NCBI RefSeq assembly: GCF_019397265.1
Contig: NZ_CP068985.1
Span: 1,426,001-1,490,000 of the forward strand
DNA: 64,000 nt
Source of the DNA: Nonomuraea coxensis DSM 45129
GTDB lineage: Bacteria; Actinomycetota; Actinomycetes; Streptosporangiales; Streptosporangiaceae
Direction: 5' to 3'
The position numbers and the translations under genes are program-made. How positions within the stretch are numbered: the stretch's first letter is position 1; each line of letters begins with the position of its first letter. A model generated the notes under the pieces. It was not told where the DNA came from. It saw only the letters and a list, made by a program, of their open reading frames with translations, and searched no databases. Shown piece after piece: positions 41,092 through 49,369 of this stretch.

Positions 41092-41330
41092 GGCTCTTCG
41101 AAGTCGATCGGGGTTGACGCCTCGCCTGGTTCAGAGGGCTTGAGAGAGCAAGGGGAAGCCGGCCCACGAGATCTACCCGTGGCAGGGCGACGGCGGGCGG
41201 ACGGTGCTCCAGTCAGCGCGAGACCACGGGCTGTCCTGGCCCGTGGTGCCGGCGGCGTTCACCGAGCACGCCCGCCGGGCGTCGGGGGAGGCCGCCGGCA
41301 TCTGGACCACGGCGGTGGACGGACACAGCA
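41092..41330 (+). mobile_element. ISL3-family insertion sequence relic
   Basis: Begins GGCTCTTCGAAGTCGATCGG, matching the IS end at 1058. It keeps the following CGCCTGG and GGCTTGAGAG landmarks and then skips to transposase fragments: GPRDLPVAGR in one frame and DGGRTVLQSARDHGLSWPVV, AAFTEHARR in another. These match segments of the transposase at 1-935 with at least two internal deletions. It ends just before the tRNA terminator. It is non-functional, and its orientation is opposite to the copy at the left edge. Confidence 0.8.
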
Positions 41331-41333
41331 AAA

Positions 41334-41362
41334 AGCCAGGTCAGACGATGTCTGACCTGGCT
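41334..41362 (-). terminator. Rho-independent terminator of tRNA-Arg
   Basis: A perfect 13-bp inverted repeat (AGCCAGGTCAGAC and complement) with a three-base loop. On the minus strand it is followed by TTTTTG, directly downstream of the tRNA. Confidence 0.92.
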
Positions 41363-41371
41363 GGTGATGAG

Positions 41372-41443
41372 TGCCCCCTGTAGGATTCGAACCTACGCAC
41401 CCGGCTCCGGAGGCCGGTGCTCTATCCCCTGAGCTAAGGGGGC
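41372..41443 (-). tRNA. tRNA-Arg (anticodon CCG)
   Basis: On the minus strand a 72-base cloverleaf: acceptor GCCCCCT/AGGGGGC with discriminator A, D-arm GCTCAGGGGATAGAGC, anticodon arm CCGGC-CTCCGGA-GCCGG with CCG at the anticodon, and T-arm GTAGG-TTCGAAT-CCTAC. CCA is not encoded. It reads the common codon CGG. A relic IS and decayed sequence lie beside it. Confidence 0.97.
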
Positions 41444-41549
41444 TCAACAAGGGAAAAGGCTATCAGCATCCGGGGAGTGGTCGGCACCAGATAACGCTCG
41501 TCGAACACATCCCGCGAAACCCCGCGCGGGCACGGCCTCAGGAGTTAGC

Positions 41550-41939
41550 TTGGCGGCCGTGGCCGAGGTTCTGGGAAAAGTACTGGTCGTGGATGACGAC
41601 GAGGTCATCCGGCAGCTCATCGCGGTCAACCTCAACCTTGAGGGGTTCGAGGTGGAGACCGCCACCGACGGGCAGGACTGCCTGGATCGGGTACGGGAGG
41701 TCAAGCCGGATGTCATCACACTCGACGTCATGATGCCGCATCTCGACGGCTGGTCCACGGCCGAGAAGTTGCGTACGGAGCCGGACACCAGCCACATCAG
41801 GGTGGTGCTGGTAACGGCGCGGGCGCAGGACGACGATCGGCGGCGCGGGCTGGGGATCGGGGTGGACGCCTACCTGACGAAGCCGTTCGATCCGGCGGAG
41901 TTGATCGAGGTCGTACGGGAGCTGGCGGCCCGAGGCTGA
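41550..41939 (+). CDS. Stand-alone response-regulator receiver protein
   Basis: A 129-residue REC domain with no output domain: LVVDDDEV (acidic pocket), phospho-accepting Asp in DVITLDVMMPHLDGW, Thr in VLVTARAQ, Lys in DAYLTKPFD. It is like CheY/DivK-type single-domain regulators that act by protein contact. The TTG at 41550 follows AGGAG at five bases. No histidine kinase gene is adjacent. Confidence 0.92.
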   Translation: MAAVAEVLGKVLVVDDDEVIRQLIAVNLNLEGFEVETATDGQDCLDRVREVKPDVITLDVMMPHLDGWSTAEKLRTEPDTSHIRVVLVTARAQDDDRRRGLGIGVDAYLTKPFDPAELIEVVRELAARG

Positions 41940-42047
41940 TCGGCGGGCTCCCTGCCCGCCGCCGAAGGCGGCCCGCGCGGAGGTCCGAAATGTTCCGTAC
42001 GCTGGCGGAGCAGGGACAGAAGCGCGGAGTGGCGGGGGGTCGAGGGC

Positions 42048-42713
42048 GTGCGTAGCTCGGTGTTCGGCAATCTGGAGGGGCAAGGGCTGCCGGGCGGGTT
42101 CGTCCTGCAGAACGGCAAGATGCTGCGGGTGGAGCTGCCCTCGGAGGTGCTGGCCAAGCAGGGGTCCATGGTGGCCTTCCAGGGGCAGATGGACTTCGAC
42201 TACGAGGGCGGCGGGCTCGGGAAGCTGCTGAAGAAGGCGGTGACGGGCGAAGGGGCCGCGCTGATGCGGGTGCGCGGCCAGGGGCTGCTGTACCTCGCGG
42301 ACAACGCCGACGACATCCACCTGTTCTATCTGGAGAACGAGGGGCTGACGGTCAATGGGCGGAACCTGCTGGCGTTCCAGCCGTCGCTCACCTGGGACAT
42401 CAAGCGGGTTCAGGGGGCGGGGATGGCGGCCGGCGGGCTGTTCAACACGACCGTCGCGGGCACCGGGTGGGTGGCGGTGACCACGCACGGCACGCCGGTG
42501 CTGCTCGACGCGGCGCGCATGCCGACGTACGCGGACGCGCAGTCGGCCGTGTGCTGGAGCACGCAGCTGGAGGTGGGCGTGAACCGTACGGTCAAGGTGG
42601 GGGCGCTTATCGGGCGGGGGAGCGGGGAGGCCATGCAGCTCGCGTTCAGGGGGCAGGGGTTCGTGCTGGTGCAGGCCAGTGAGGGGCCGCCGGTGGTGAA
42701 GGCCGGCTCATGA
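42048..42713 (+). CDS. AIM24-family protein
   Basis: A 221-residue beta-rich protein of the AIM24/TRAP-like family: GSMVAFQGQMDFDYEGGG, LMRVRGQGLLYLADNADDIHLFYLEN, GLTVNGRNLLAFQPSLTWDI, WVAVTTHGTPVLLDA. The role of bacterial members is unclear. The start at 42048 reads GTG CGT AGC TCG. A strong hairpin follows the stop. Confidence 0.88.
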   Translation: MRSSVFGNLEGQGLPGGFVLQNGKMLRVELPSEVLAKQGSMVAFQGQMDFDYEGGGLGKLLKKAVTGEGAALMRVRGQGLLYLADNADDIHLFYLENEGLTVNGRNLLAFQPSLTWDIKRVQGAGMAAGGLFNTTVAGTGWVAVTTHGTPVLLDAARMPTYADAQSAVCWSTQLEVGVNRTVKVGALIGRGSGEAMQLAFRGQGFVLVQASEGPPVVKAGS

Positions 42714-42717
42714 ACGG

Positions 42718-42742
42718 CCCGCCGGCCTCCGTGGCCGGCGGG
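42718..42742. terminator. Hairpin terminator after AIM24 gene
   Basis: CCCGCCGGCC and GGCCGGCGGG with a five-base loop, starting four bases after the AIM24 stop and lying between convergent genes. It is followed by three near-copies of GACGGTTCAGGG (42743-42778). Confidence 0.7.
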
Positions 42743-42786
42743 GACGGTTCAGGGGACGGTTCAGGGGACGGTCAGGGGATCGGTCG

Positions 42787-43842
42787 TCAGGAGCAGGTGG
42801 GGCTGGGGGCGGTGTTGGTGCCGCTGTAGGAGCCCAGGAAGCCGAATGTGGTGGACGCGCCGGGCGCGAGTGAGCCGTTCCAGCTCTCGTTGCGCACGGT
42901 GACGTTCGCGCCGCTCGCGCTCAGCGTGCCGCCCCAGATCTGGGTGACCTGCTGGCCGTTGGCGAACGTCCAGCGCACGGTCCAGGCGCTGATCGGCGTC
43001 GTGCCGGTGTTCTTGACGGTGACCTCGCCCTGGAAGCCGCCCTGCCACTGGCCGGCGTTCCGGTAGGTGGCGGTGCATCCGGCCCCCGTGGTGGGCGTGA
43101 CCGTCGGGGTGACGGTCGGGGTGACGGTCGGGGTCGGGGTGACGCCGGACAGGGCGTTCACCAGCGCCGGATACCACTTGTCCGACATCTTCTGGTCGCC
43201 CGCCGCGTTCGGGTGCACCCCGTCGTAGGTGTCGGTGGCGGTGCTGAAGCCGGTCCACTGGTCGACCACGGTGACCGGGGACTGCGCGGTCGAGGTGGAC
43301 GCGGCCCAGGCGGGGATGGCGTTGTTGAACGTGACCGCGCGCTGGCCGCAGTCGGCGCAACTTGACGGGTTCATCGGAATGATCTTGGCGACCAGGATCT
43401 TCATGGCGGGGTTGCTGGCCCGCATCTGGTTCACCAGCGTGGTGAACGCGCCGAGGATCGTCGCCGGCGGGATGTTGCTCCACACGTCGTTGGTGCCGAA
43501 GTGCATCATGACGACGTCGGGCCTGGTGGCGGAGAGCCAGCCGGGCAAGAGGTTCTGGTTGGCCACGTTCGTGGCCAGGTAGCCGCCGTGGCCCTCGTTG
43601 TCGCCGTCGTGGGCGACCCCGCAGCCCTGGGGCGGCAGCGTGCCGACGAAGTCGATGTCGGTGTAACCGGTGCTCTGTAACTTGTTCCAGAGCAGGGCTC
43701 GCCAGCAGCCCGGCGACCCGGTGATCGAGTCTCCCAAGGGCATGATCCTGATGGCGGCCGCGCCGGCCGGCGTGGTGGTCAGGTACATCACCACTGCGGC
43801 CAGGGCCAGGAACGCCGCCAGCGCACCGCTGGTCTTGCGCAT
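42787..43842 (-). CDS. Secreted SGNH esterase (CE3-like) with CBM2
   Basis: A 351-residue secreted protein. Signal peptide 1-29 (ALAAFLALAAVVMYLTTTPAGAAA). The SGNH hydrolase follows with catalytic Ser in MPLGDSITGS, GTND block, and Asp/His in DGVHPN, the CE3 acetyl-xylan-esterase style. A PTPTVTPTVTPTVTPT linker leads to a family-2 cellulose-binding module at about 255-351 (CTATYRNAGQWQGGFQGEVTVKNTG...W..Cys). It probably deacetylates xylan on plant cell walls. A palindrome CCGTCGTACGACGG lies upstream at 43885-43898. Confidence 0.92.
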   Translation of the reverse strand: MRKTSGALAAFLALAAVVMYLTTTPAGAAAIRIMPLGDSITGSPGCWRALLWNKLQSTGYTDIDFVGTLPPQGCGVAHDGDNEGHGGYLATNVANQNLLPGWLSATRPDVVMMHFGTNDVWSNIPPATILGAFTTLVNQMRASNPAMKILVAKIIPMNPSSCADCGQRAVTFNNAIPAWAASTSTAQSPVTVVDQWTGFSTATDTYDGVHPNAAGDQKMSDKWYPALVNALSGVTPTPTVTPTVTPTVTPTTGAGCTATYRNAGQWQGGFQGEVTVKNTGTTPISAWTVRWTFANGQQVTQIWGGTLSASGANVTVRNESWNGSLAPGASTTFGFLGSYSGTNTAPSPTCS

Positions 43843-43884
43843 CGTCCGCTCTCCCGTCGTCGTCTGGCGCTGATCGTAGGAGCG

Positions 43885-43898
43885 CCGTCGTACGACGG
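43885..43898. promoter_or_regulatory. 14-bp palindrome upstream of the esterase gene
   Basis: CCGTCGTACGACGG, perfect, 43 bases before the esterase start. It could be an operator for a carbohydrate-responsive regulator. It does not match the CebR box, and no regulator gene is adjacent. Confidence 0.4.
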
Positions 43899-43960
43899 AA
43901 AGCGGCTAACCGGTCAAGGAGCCGCGACCTGCGGCGATGCCGTACGGAAGCGTGTAACTT

Positions 43961-44803
43961 TCAGCGGCGTACCACGGCGAGCGGGCACGGCGCGTGATGG
44001 AGCAGGGCCTGGCTGACCGAGCCGAGGACCAGCCCGGCGAAGTAGGTGTGGCCGCGCGAGCCGACCACGAGCAGGTCCGCCCCCGCCGCCGCCTCCTTGA
44101 GCACCTCGACCGGATGGCCGTGGACAACCTCCGTCACGACCGCGACGCCCGGATGCCGCTCGCGCCGCTCCGCCACCAGGGTCCGCAGCTCGCGCAGCAC
44201 GTCCTGTTCGCTGTCGGGGTCGGCCGGCCCGAACCCCGTGACCTGCGGCCAGGCCCATCCGTGCACCGCCCGCAGCGGTACGCCGCGCCTGCCCGCCTCG
44301 GCCAGGGCGAAGTCCAGCGCCCGCAGGCCGTCGGGGGAGCCGTCGACGCCGGCCACGATCTCGCCGCGCGCCCCCGCCGCGCCCGCGGGCCGCGCCGGCA
44401 CCAGCACCACGTCCGTACGGGCGTGCGCGGCCACCCCGTGCGCCACGGACCCGACCAGCAGCCCGCGGATGCCGCCGATCCCCCTGCTGCCGACGACCAG
44501 CAGCTCGGCGTCCGCGGCGGCCTCGATGAGCGCGGCGCGCGGGTCGCCGGGCAGCAGCTCGGTGCGTACCTCGACGTAGGGGTTCTCCCTGCGCACCCGT
44601 TCCTCGGCCGCCGCGAGCACGGTCGCGCCGCCCTCGCGCAGCCACCGGCCGACCTCGGCGTAGCGGCTGCTCTCGTCCTCGCACACCCACCGGGCGACGA
44701 CGTGGGCCACGGTCAGGGGCGTACGGCGCAGCGCCGCCTCGGCCCCCGCCCACGCCGCCGCCTCCAGCCCGGTGCGCGACCCGTCCACCCCCACGAGGAT
44801 CAT
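43961..44803 (-). CDS. Tandem universal stress protein
   Basis: A 280-residue protein with two UspA domains, each starting with VGVDGS/AGVDGS and ending with an ATP-binding loop (VVGSRGIGGIRGLLVGSVAHGV; VVGSRGHTYFAGLVLGSVSQAL). Tandem ATP-binding Usps of this type are common members of actinobacterial hypoxia regulons, but no DosR-like box is seen directly upstream. ATG at 44803 overlaps the stop of the preceding small secreted protein gene. Confidence 0.93.
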   Translation of the reverse strand: MILVGVDGSRTGLEAAAWAGAEAALRRTPLTVAHVVARWVCEDESSRYAEVGRWLREGGATVLAAAEERVRRENPYVEVRTELLPGDPRAALIEAAADAELLVVGSRGIGGIRGLLVGSVAHGVAAHARTDVVLVPARPAGAAGARGEIVAGVDGSPDGLRALDFALAEAGRRGVPLRAVHGWAWPQVTGFGPADPDSEQDVLRELRTLVAERRERHPGVAVVTEVVHGHPVEVLKEAAAGADLLVVGSRGHTYFAGLVLGSVSQALLHHAPCPLAVVRR

Positions 44804-45153
44804 GTCAACGCGTAGCACTCGACCTCGGCCCGCCGGTACGGCAGGCCCTGTGCGACGGAGTCCCGCACGCACGCCCGCTCGGACTTGTTCAGCCTGAGCG
44901 TGCCGCACACGGTGATGCCGGAGTAGGTCCGGCAGTCGAGCGTCTTGTCCGTCCTGCCGACGCGGTACAGCTCCCTGACCTCGGCGCGGCAGCGCGCCCG
45001 TGCTTTCGCCGTGTCGGCGTAGCGGCACTGGGAGATGAGGGTCCGATACTGCTCCTGGCTGACGTCGTGCGGCTGCGTGCCGTCACCTGCGGCGGCGGGA
45101 CCTCCCATCGCGGTCACCACCACGAGCCCTGCTACAGCGGCGATCTTCTTCAT
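44800..45153 (-). CDS. Small secreted Cys-containing protein, function unknown
   Basis: A 117-residue protein from ATG 45153, which follows GGGGAAC. Signal peptide MKKIAAVAGLVVVTAMGGPAAA, then a mature domain with six Cys (SQCRYAD, ARCRAEVR, LDCRTYSG, TVCGTLRL, RACVRDS, VECYAL). No known family. The ATGA overlap couples it to the universal stress protein gene, an odd pairing of a secreted with a cytosolic protein. Confidence 0.7.
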   Translation of the reverse strand: MKKIAAVAGLVVVTAMGGPAAAGDGTQPHDVSQEQYRTLISQCRYADTAKARARCRAEVRELYRVGRTDKTLDCRTYSGITVCGTLRLNKSERACVRDSVAQGLPYRRAEVECYALT

Positions 45154-45198
45154 GTTCCCCCTGATGGGGACCGTACCGCTGAGGGCGATCGGCAAACC

Positions 45199-46053
45199 TC
45201 AGCCGGGCAGCGTCTCGCCGCCGATGGGGGCGAGGACCTCGCCGGTGTAGTACGACGACATGCGGTTCGCGGCGAAGAAGACGTACGAGGGGGCGATCTC
45301 GTCCGGGTCGGCGGCCCGGCCCATGGGCACCTGCTCGCCGAACTTCTCCACCTTCCCCTCCGGCATCGTGGCCGGGATCAGCGGCGTCCAGACCGGGCCG
45401 GGCGCGACGGCGTTGACCCTGATGCCGCGTTCGGCCAGGTTCTGGGCCATGGAGTAGGTGAACGCGTTGATCGCGCCCTTGGTGGCGGCGTAGTCGATGA
45501 GCGTCTTGTTGCCGCGCAGGCCGTTGATCGAGGACGTGTTGATGATCGCGCTGCCCTCGCGCAGATGGGGGAGCGCGGCCTTGGTGACGCGGAAATAGCT
45601 GTGGATGTTGACCGCGAACGTGCGCTCCCACTGCTCGTCGGACAGCTCCTCCAGACCGTCCACCGGCGCCTGGTAGGCGACGTTGTTGACCAGGACGTCC
45701 AGCCCGCCCAGCTCGGACACCGCCTGCGCGACGACCGAGCCGCAGTGCGCGGGGTCGGCGAGGTCGCCGGGCAGCAGCACGCAGCGGTGGCCGGCCTCCT
45801 CGACCAGCTTGCGGGTGTGGGCGGCGTCCTCGTGCTCGCTCAGGTAGGCGATCGCGACGTCGGCGCCCTCCTTCGCGAAGGCCACCGCGACGGCCCTGCC
45901 GATGCCCGAGTCGCCTCCGGTGATCAGCGCCTTCCTGCCCTCCAGCAGGTTCCGGCCGACGTAGTCGCGCATCTCGTCGCGCGGCTCAGGGGACATCTCG
46001 TCCGTACGGCCGGGGTACTGCTGGTTCTGCTGTGGTGGTGTCGTTTCCGGCAT
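45199..46053 (-). CDS. SDR-family oxidoreductase
   Basis: A 284-residue short-chain dehydrogenase of the YghA/YhdG-like group: long N-terminal tail (PPQQNQQYPGRTDEMSPEPRDE), cofactor loop TGGDSGIGRAVA, NNVAYQ, catalytic Ser (NTSSINGLRG) and Y-x3-K (DYAATKGA). Substrate unknown; this group is often found with general stress genes, as here. Confidence 0.92.
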   Translation of the reverse strand: MPETTPPQQNQQYPGRTDEMSPEPRDEMRDYVGRNLLEGRKALITGGDSGIGRAVAVAFAKEGADVAIAYLSEHEDAAHTRKLVEEAGHRCVLLPGDLADPAHCGSVVAQAVSELGGLDVLVNNVAYQAPVDGLEELSDEQWERTFAVNIHSYFRVTKAALPHLREGSAIINTSSINGLRGNKTLIDYAATKGAINAFTYSMAQNLAERGIRVNAVAPGPVWTPLIPATMPEGKVEKFGEQVPMGRAADPDEIAPSYVFFAANRMSSYYTGEVLAPIGGETLPG

Positions 46054-46093
46054 GTCCAGCGGTCTGCCCGTGGGGCGGTCCGCCTAACGCGCG

Positions 46094-46636
46094 TCAGGTC
46101 ACGGCCTGCGTCCGCAGCCGCCGGATGCGGAAGGCGAGGACGATCAGCACGATCCCGGCCAGGATGGCGTAGATGCCGATGAGCAGCGCGACGGCGAGCG
46201 CCCCGGTCGCCGGCCACACCAGCACCAGCACGCCGAACACCACCGACAGCGCGCCGCTGAGGACGTGCAGCCATTCGCCCTGGATCTCGCGGCGCAGCCT
46301 GATCGCCGTCATGATCTCCGAGACGCCGGTCACGACCGCCCAGATCCCGATGAGCAGCGTGATGACCAGCACCGTCACGCCGGGCCAGATCAGGCACAGG
46401 ATCCCGAAGATCACGCCGGCCAGGGCCAGCAGGATCAGCGGGGCGCGCTGCCCTTTGGCCGCGCGGGCGGCGGAGACACCGGCGAGGATGCCGTCCACGA
46501 GCGCGTACGCGCCGAACACGACGGCCAGTACCAGCAGGGTGATCCCCGGCCAGACGACGGCGAGAATGCCGAAGATCAGGGCGAGCACCCCTCGCAAGGC
46601 CAGGACCCACCAGTGGCCCAGATAATCGTCGATCAT
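46094..46636 (-). CDS. HdeD-like membrane protein (DUF308)
   Basis: A 180-residue protein with six helices in three similar hairpins (LALRGVLALIFGILAVVWPGITLLVLAVVFGAYALVDG; LLALAGVIFGILCLIWPGVTVLVITLLIGIWAV; LSGALSVVFGVLVLVWPATGALAVALLIGIYAI), the DUF308/HdeD pattern. HdeD helps acid resistance in E. coli; the actinobacterial role is unknown. ATG at 46636 follows GGAAGGAA. Confidence 0.9.
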   Translation of the reverse strand: MIDDYLGHWWVLALRGVLALIFGILAVVWPGITLLVLAVVFGAYALVDGILAGVSAARAAKGQRAPLILLALAGVIFGILCLIWPGVTVLVITLLIGIWAVVTGVSEIMTAIRLRREIQGEWLHVLSGALSVVFGVLVLVWPATGALAVALLIGIYAILAGIVLIVLAFRIRRLRTQAVT

Positions 46637-46744
46637 AAGGCGGTTCCTTCCCGGCCAGGGGGTTCGCATTCGGAACGGGCCCGCAGCCCCGTCCACACCG
46701 GGGAGAGCGGAGACGTGGACGGTGTTCGCCTGCGGGCGACCCCG

Positions 46745-46770
46745 CCGAGATGAGAGGTTTCTCATCTCGG
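46745..46770 (-). terminator. 11-bp-stem hairpin
   Basis: CCGAGATGAGA and TCTCATCTCGG around GGTT, perfect. It overlaps the last codons of the oxidoreductase remnant and lies upstream of the DUF308 gene on the same strand. It may be a terminator without U-run or an operator. Confidence 0.5.
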
Positions 46771-46998
46771 CCTCAGTCCGTCGTGGCGGACGGTGACGTA
46801 CTCGGCGAAGGCGCCGCCGGCGCAGCCGAACACCTCGTCGCCCGGGCGGAAGGCGGGCATGAGGTGCCACTCACCGGGGCCGACCGCGGCCGCGCGAACC
46901 CGGATCAGGACGTCCTCGTCGCCGGGTTCGGGGGCCGGGACGTCCTCGAGTTCGAGCACGTCGGGGCCGCCGTAGGCGTGGTGGCGGATGGCCTTCAC
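46762..46998 (-). pseudogene. Remnant of zinc-type quinone oxidoreductase/alcohol dehydrogenase
   Basis: A 78-residue frame reading MKAIRHHAYGGPDVLELEDVPAPEPGDEDVLIRVRAAAVGPGEW, then jumping to MPAFRPGDEVFGCAGGAFAEYVTV. Normal members have about 45 residues between these blocks and a further 200 residues of Rossmann domain. It is thus internally deleted and 3'-truncated. Confidence 0.75.
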
Positions 46999-47070
46999 CG
47001 GAGGTCCTCCGGTCGACGACGATCACGCTAGCAGCCGGTAAGAAGGCGGGCAATGGGGGCAAATGGGGGT

Positions 47071-47096
47071 GCCGGCGGCCCCGGAGGACCGCCGGC
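47071..47096 (-). terminator. Hairpin after acyl-CoA dehydrogenase operon
   Basis: GCCGGCGG and CCGCCGGC with a ten-base loop, ten bases past the end of the acyl-CoA dehydrogenase gene on the minus strand. Confidence 0.5.
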
Positions 47097-47105
47097 GGTG
47101 TGGGG

Positions 47106-48329
47106 TCAGATGGGCAGGCCGCCGGTGGCCGAGCTGGTGGAGCCGGTGGCCTGGTAGGCGGCGATGGTGCGTTCGGCGATCCGCATCTGGTGGATCTCGT
47201 CCGCGCCGTCCGCGAAGCGGGCCCAGCGGGCGTGCTGGAACATGTGCGCGAGCGGCGTGTCCGTCGAGTAGCCCAGCGCGCCATGCACCTGGATGGCGCG
47301 GTCCACGATGCGGTTGAGGCTGTTCGCGACGAAGTGCTTGGCCATCGAGACCTCCGTACGGAAGTCCTCGCCCTTGTCGATCTTGGAGGCGGCGTGCAGG
47401 ACCATCAGCTTGCACTGGTAGAGCTCCATCGCCGAGTCGGCGATGAGCCACTGGATGCCCTGCTTCTCGGCGAGCAGGGAGCCGTGGCTGTAGCGGTTGA
47501 GCGCGCGCTCGACCATCATGTCCAGGGCCGTCTCCGCCTGCGAGATCCAGCGCATGCAGTGGGCGAGGCGGGCCGGCCCGAGCCGGTACTGACCGAGGCG
47601 GTGGCCGTTGCCGCGGCCGCCGAGGATGGCGGTGTCCGGCAGGCGGAGGTCCTCGATGACGATCTCGCTGTGCCCGGTGGAGCCGTGCATGGTCTCCACC
47701 TCGCGGACGTCCTTCCAGCCGGGGTTGGGCAGGTCCACGAGGAAGGCGGTGGTCGCGCCGCGGGTGCCTTCGGGCACGTCCTGCTCGGTGCGGGCGATGA
47801 GGATGGCGAAGCCGGCCCGGCGGGCGTTGGAGATGAACCACTTGTGGCCGTTGATCACCCATTCGTCGCCGTCCTGCACGGCGGTCGTCCGGATGAGGGT
47901 CGGGTCGGAGCCGGCGACCTCGGGCTCGGTCATCGCGAAGCAGGACATCTGGGTGCCCTCCAGCAGCGGGCGGAGATACTTCTCCTTCTGCTCGTCCGTC
48001 GCCCAGTGCAGCAGGGTGTGCATGTTGCCCTCGTCAGGGGCCTGGCAGTTGAGCACCCACGGGCCGATGCGGGTCTTGGCCGCCTCCGACTGCACCATGG
48101 CCAGCTCGACGTGCCCCAGCCCCATGCCTCCCCACTCCTTCGGCATGTGGGGCAGCCACAGGCCCTCGGCCTTCGCCTGGGAGCGGAGCCGGAAGATGGC
48201 GCGCAGGTAGGCGTCCCGGTCGTCCTCCCGCACCTCCTCCATGGCGGGGATGACGGTGCCCTGGATGAACGAGCGGACCCGCTTGCGGATCTCCTCGTGC
48301 TCCGGGGCGAGGGTGAAGTCGATGGCCAT
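47106..48329 (-). CDS. Acyl-CoA dehydrogenase (ACAD10/11-like)
   Basis: A 407-residue flavoprotein with the normal three-part fold. Visible blocks: PKEWGGMGLGHVELAMV, FAMTEPEVAGSDPTLIRTTA, WFISNARRAGFAILIART, GGRGNGHRLGQYRLGPARLAHC, QVHGALGYSTDTPLAHMFQHARWARFADGADEIHQ. The sequence is closest by eye to the ACAD11-like branch. It starts nine bases after the end of the ABC-transporter ATPase gene and so closes the peptide-type importer operon, suggesting that the imported compound carries an acyl or carboxylic side chain to be oxidised. Confidence 0.92.
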   Translation of the reverse strand: MAIDFTLAPEHEEIRKRVRSFIQGTVIPAMEEVREDDRDAYLRAIFRLRSQAKAEGLWLPHMPKEWGGMGLGHVELAMVQSEAAKTRIGPWVLNCQAPDEGNMHTLLHWATDEQKEKYLRPLLEGTQMSCFAMTEPEVAGSDPTLIRTTAVQDGDEWVINGHKWFISNARRAGFAILIARTEQDVPEGTRGATTAFLVDLPNPGWKDVREVETMHGSTGHSEIVIEDLRLPDTAILGGRGNGHRLGQYRLGPARLAHCMRWISQAETALDMMVERALNRYSHGSLLAEKQGIQWLIADSAMELYQCKLMVLHAASKIDKGEDFRTEVSMAKHFVANSLNRIVDRAIQVHGALGYSTDTPLAHMFQHARWARFADGADEIHQMRIAERTIAAYQATGSTSSATGGLPI

Positions 48330-48337
48330 GGCACCTC

Positions 48338-49369
48338 TCAGCGGTTCTGTGCGGGGTTGTGGCAGGCCAGCCAGTGGTCTTCGCCGATCTGCCGGATCTG
48401 GGGCTCCTCCTGGGCGCAGCGGTCCGTGGCGCGCGGGCAGCGCGTACGGAAACGGCAGCCGGAGGGCGGGTCGACGGGGGAGGGCGGCTCGCCGGCGATC
48501 AGGGTTTCCGCCGGGGCGGAAAGGGGGCGGGCGCTGCTCGGGATGGAGGCGATCAGGGCCCGGGTGTACGGGTGCGCGGGCCGGGAGATGAGGTCCTCGC
48601 CCGGCGCCAGCTCGCACACCTTGCCCAGATACATCACCATGACGCGGTCACTCACGTTCTTCACCACGGCCAGGTCGTGGGCGATGAAGACGAGCGTCAG
48701 CTCGTACCGCGCCTTGAGGTCCTCCAGCAGGTTGAGGATCTGGGCCTGCACCGACACGTCCAGCGCCGACACCGGCTCGTCGCAGATCACCACCTCGGGC
48801 TCCAGGATCAGGGCGCGGGCGATGGAGATGCGCTGGCACTGCCCGCCCGAGAACTCGTGCGGACGCCGTTCCGCCGCCGTCCGCGGATCGAGGCCGACCG
48901 CCTCCAGCACCTCGTCCACCCGGTCGCCGGGCAGCCGCCACACGCGGGGGCCCTCGCCGACGATGTCGCGGACGCGGCGGCGCGGGTTGAGCGAGGAGAT
49001 CGGGTCCTGGAAGATCATCTGGAGCCGCCTGCGGGTCCTGCGCAGCGCCTCGCCGCGCAGGGCGGTCAGCTCCTCGCCGTCCAGCAACACCGAGCCCGAG
49101 CGGGGCTTCGGCAGTTGCACCAGGGCGCGGGCCGCGCTCGACTTGCCGCAGCCGGACTCGCCGACGATGCCGAGCGTCTCGCCCCTGCGCAGGTCGAAGC
49201 TGACCCCGGCGACGGCGCTCACCGTGCGCCGGCGGGCGCGGCCGAGCCCGGGGCCTGGGCTCGGGTCGCGCACGGAGCCGCGACCGGCGGGGAACTCCAC
49301 GACCAGATCCTCCACCCGCAGCAGCACCTCGTCACGTGGGCGCAGGTGCGCGTTCCCGCTACCGGCCAT
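48338..49369 (-). CDS. Peptide-type ABC importer ATPase (OppF/DppF-like)
   Basis: A 343-residue ATPase: Walker [10 protein letters not shown], signature [15 protein letters not shown], Walker [15 protein letters not shown], switch His IAHDLAVV, and the C-terminal oligopeptide/dipeptide extension with Cys residues ([20 protein letters not shown]), which in this family binds an Fe-S cluster. It overlaps the permease-ATPase fusion gene by 11 bases. Confidence 0.93.
   Translation of the reverse strand: MAGSGNAHLRPRDEVLLRVEDLVVEFPAGRGSVRDPSPGPGLGRARRRTVSAVAGVSFDLRRGETLGIVGESGCGKSSAARALVQLPKPRSGSVLLDGEELTALRGEALRRTRRRLQMIFQDPISSLNPRRRVRDIVGEGPRVWRLPGDRVDEVLEAVGLDPRTAAERRPHEFSGGQCQRISIARALILEPEVVICDEPVSALDVSVQAQILNLLEDLKARYELTLVFIAHDLAVVKNVSDRVMVMYLGKVCELAPGEDLISRPAHPYTRALIASIPSSARPLSAPAETLIAGEPPSPVDPPSGCRFRTRCPRATDRCAQEEPQIRQIGEDHWLACHNPAQNR

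Noticed and set aside
41550..41939. The receiver-domain protein as the DosR-type regulator of the nar/nir boxes
   Set aside because: It has only a REC domain and no DNA-binding domain, so it cannot bind the palindromes itself.
43885..43898. CebR (cellulose repressor) operator before the CBM2 esterase
   Set aside because: The palindrome CCGTCGTACGACGG does not resemble the TGGGAGCGCTCCCA-type CebR site; it is kept only as an unassigned palindrome.
44803..45200. A DosR-like box upstream of the universal stress protein operon
   Set aside because: Only partial matches such as GGGGACCG are seen; no GGGAC-N4-GTCCC palindrome is present.
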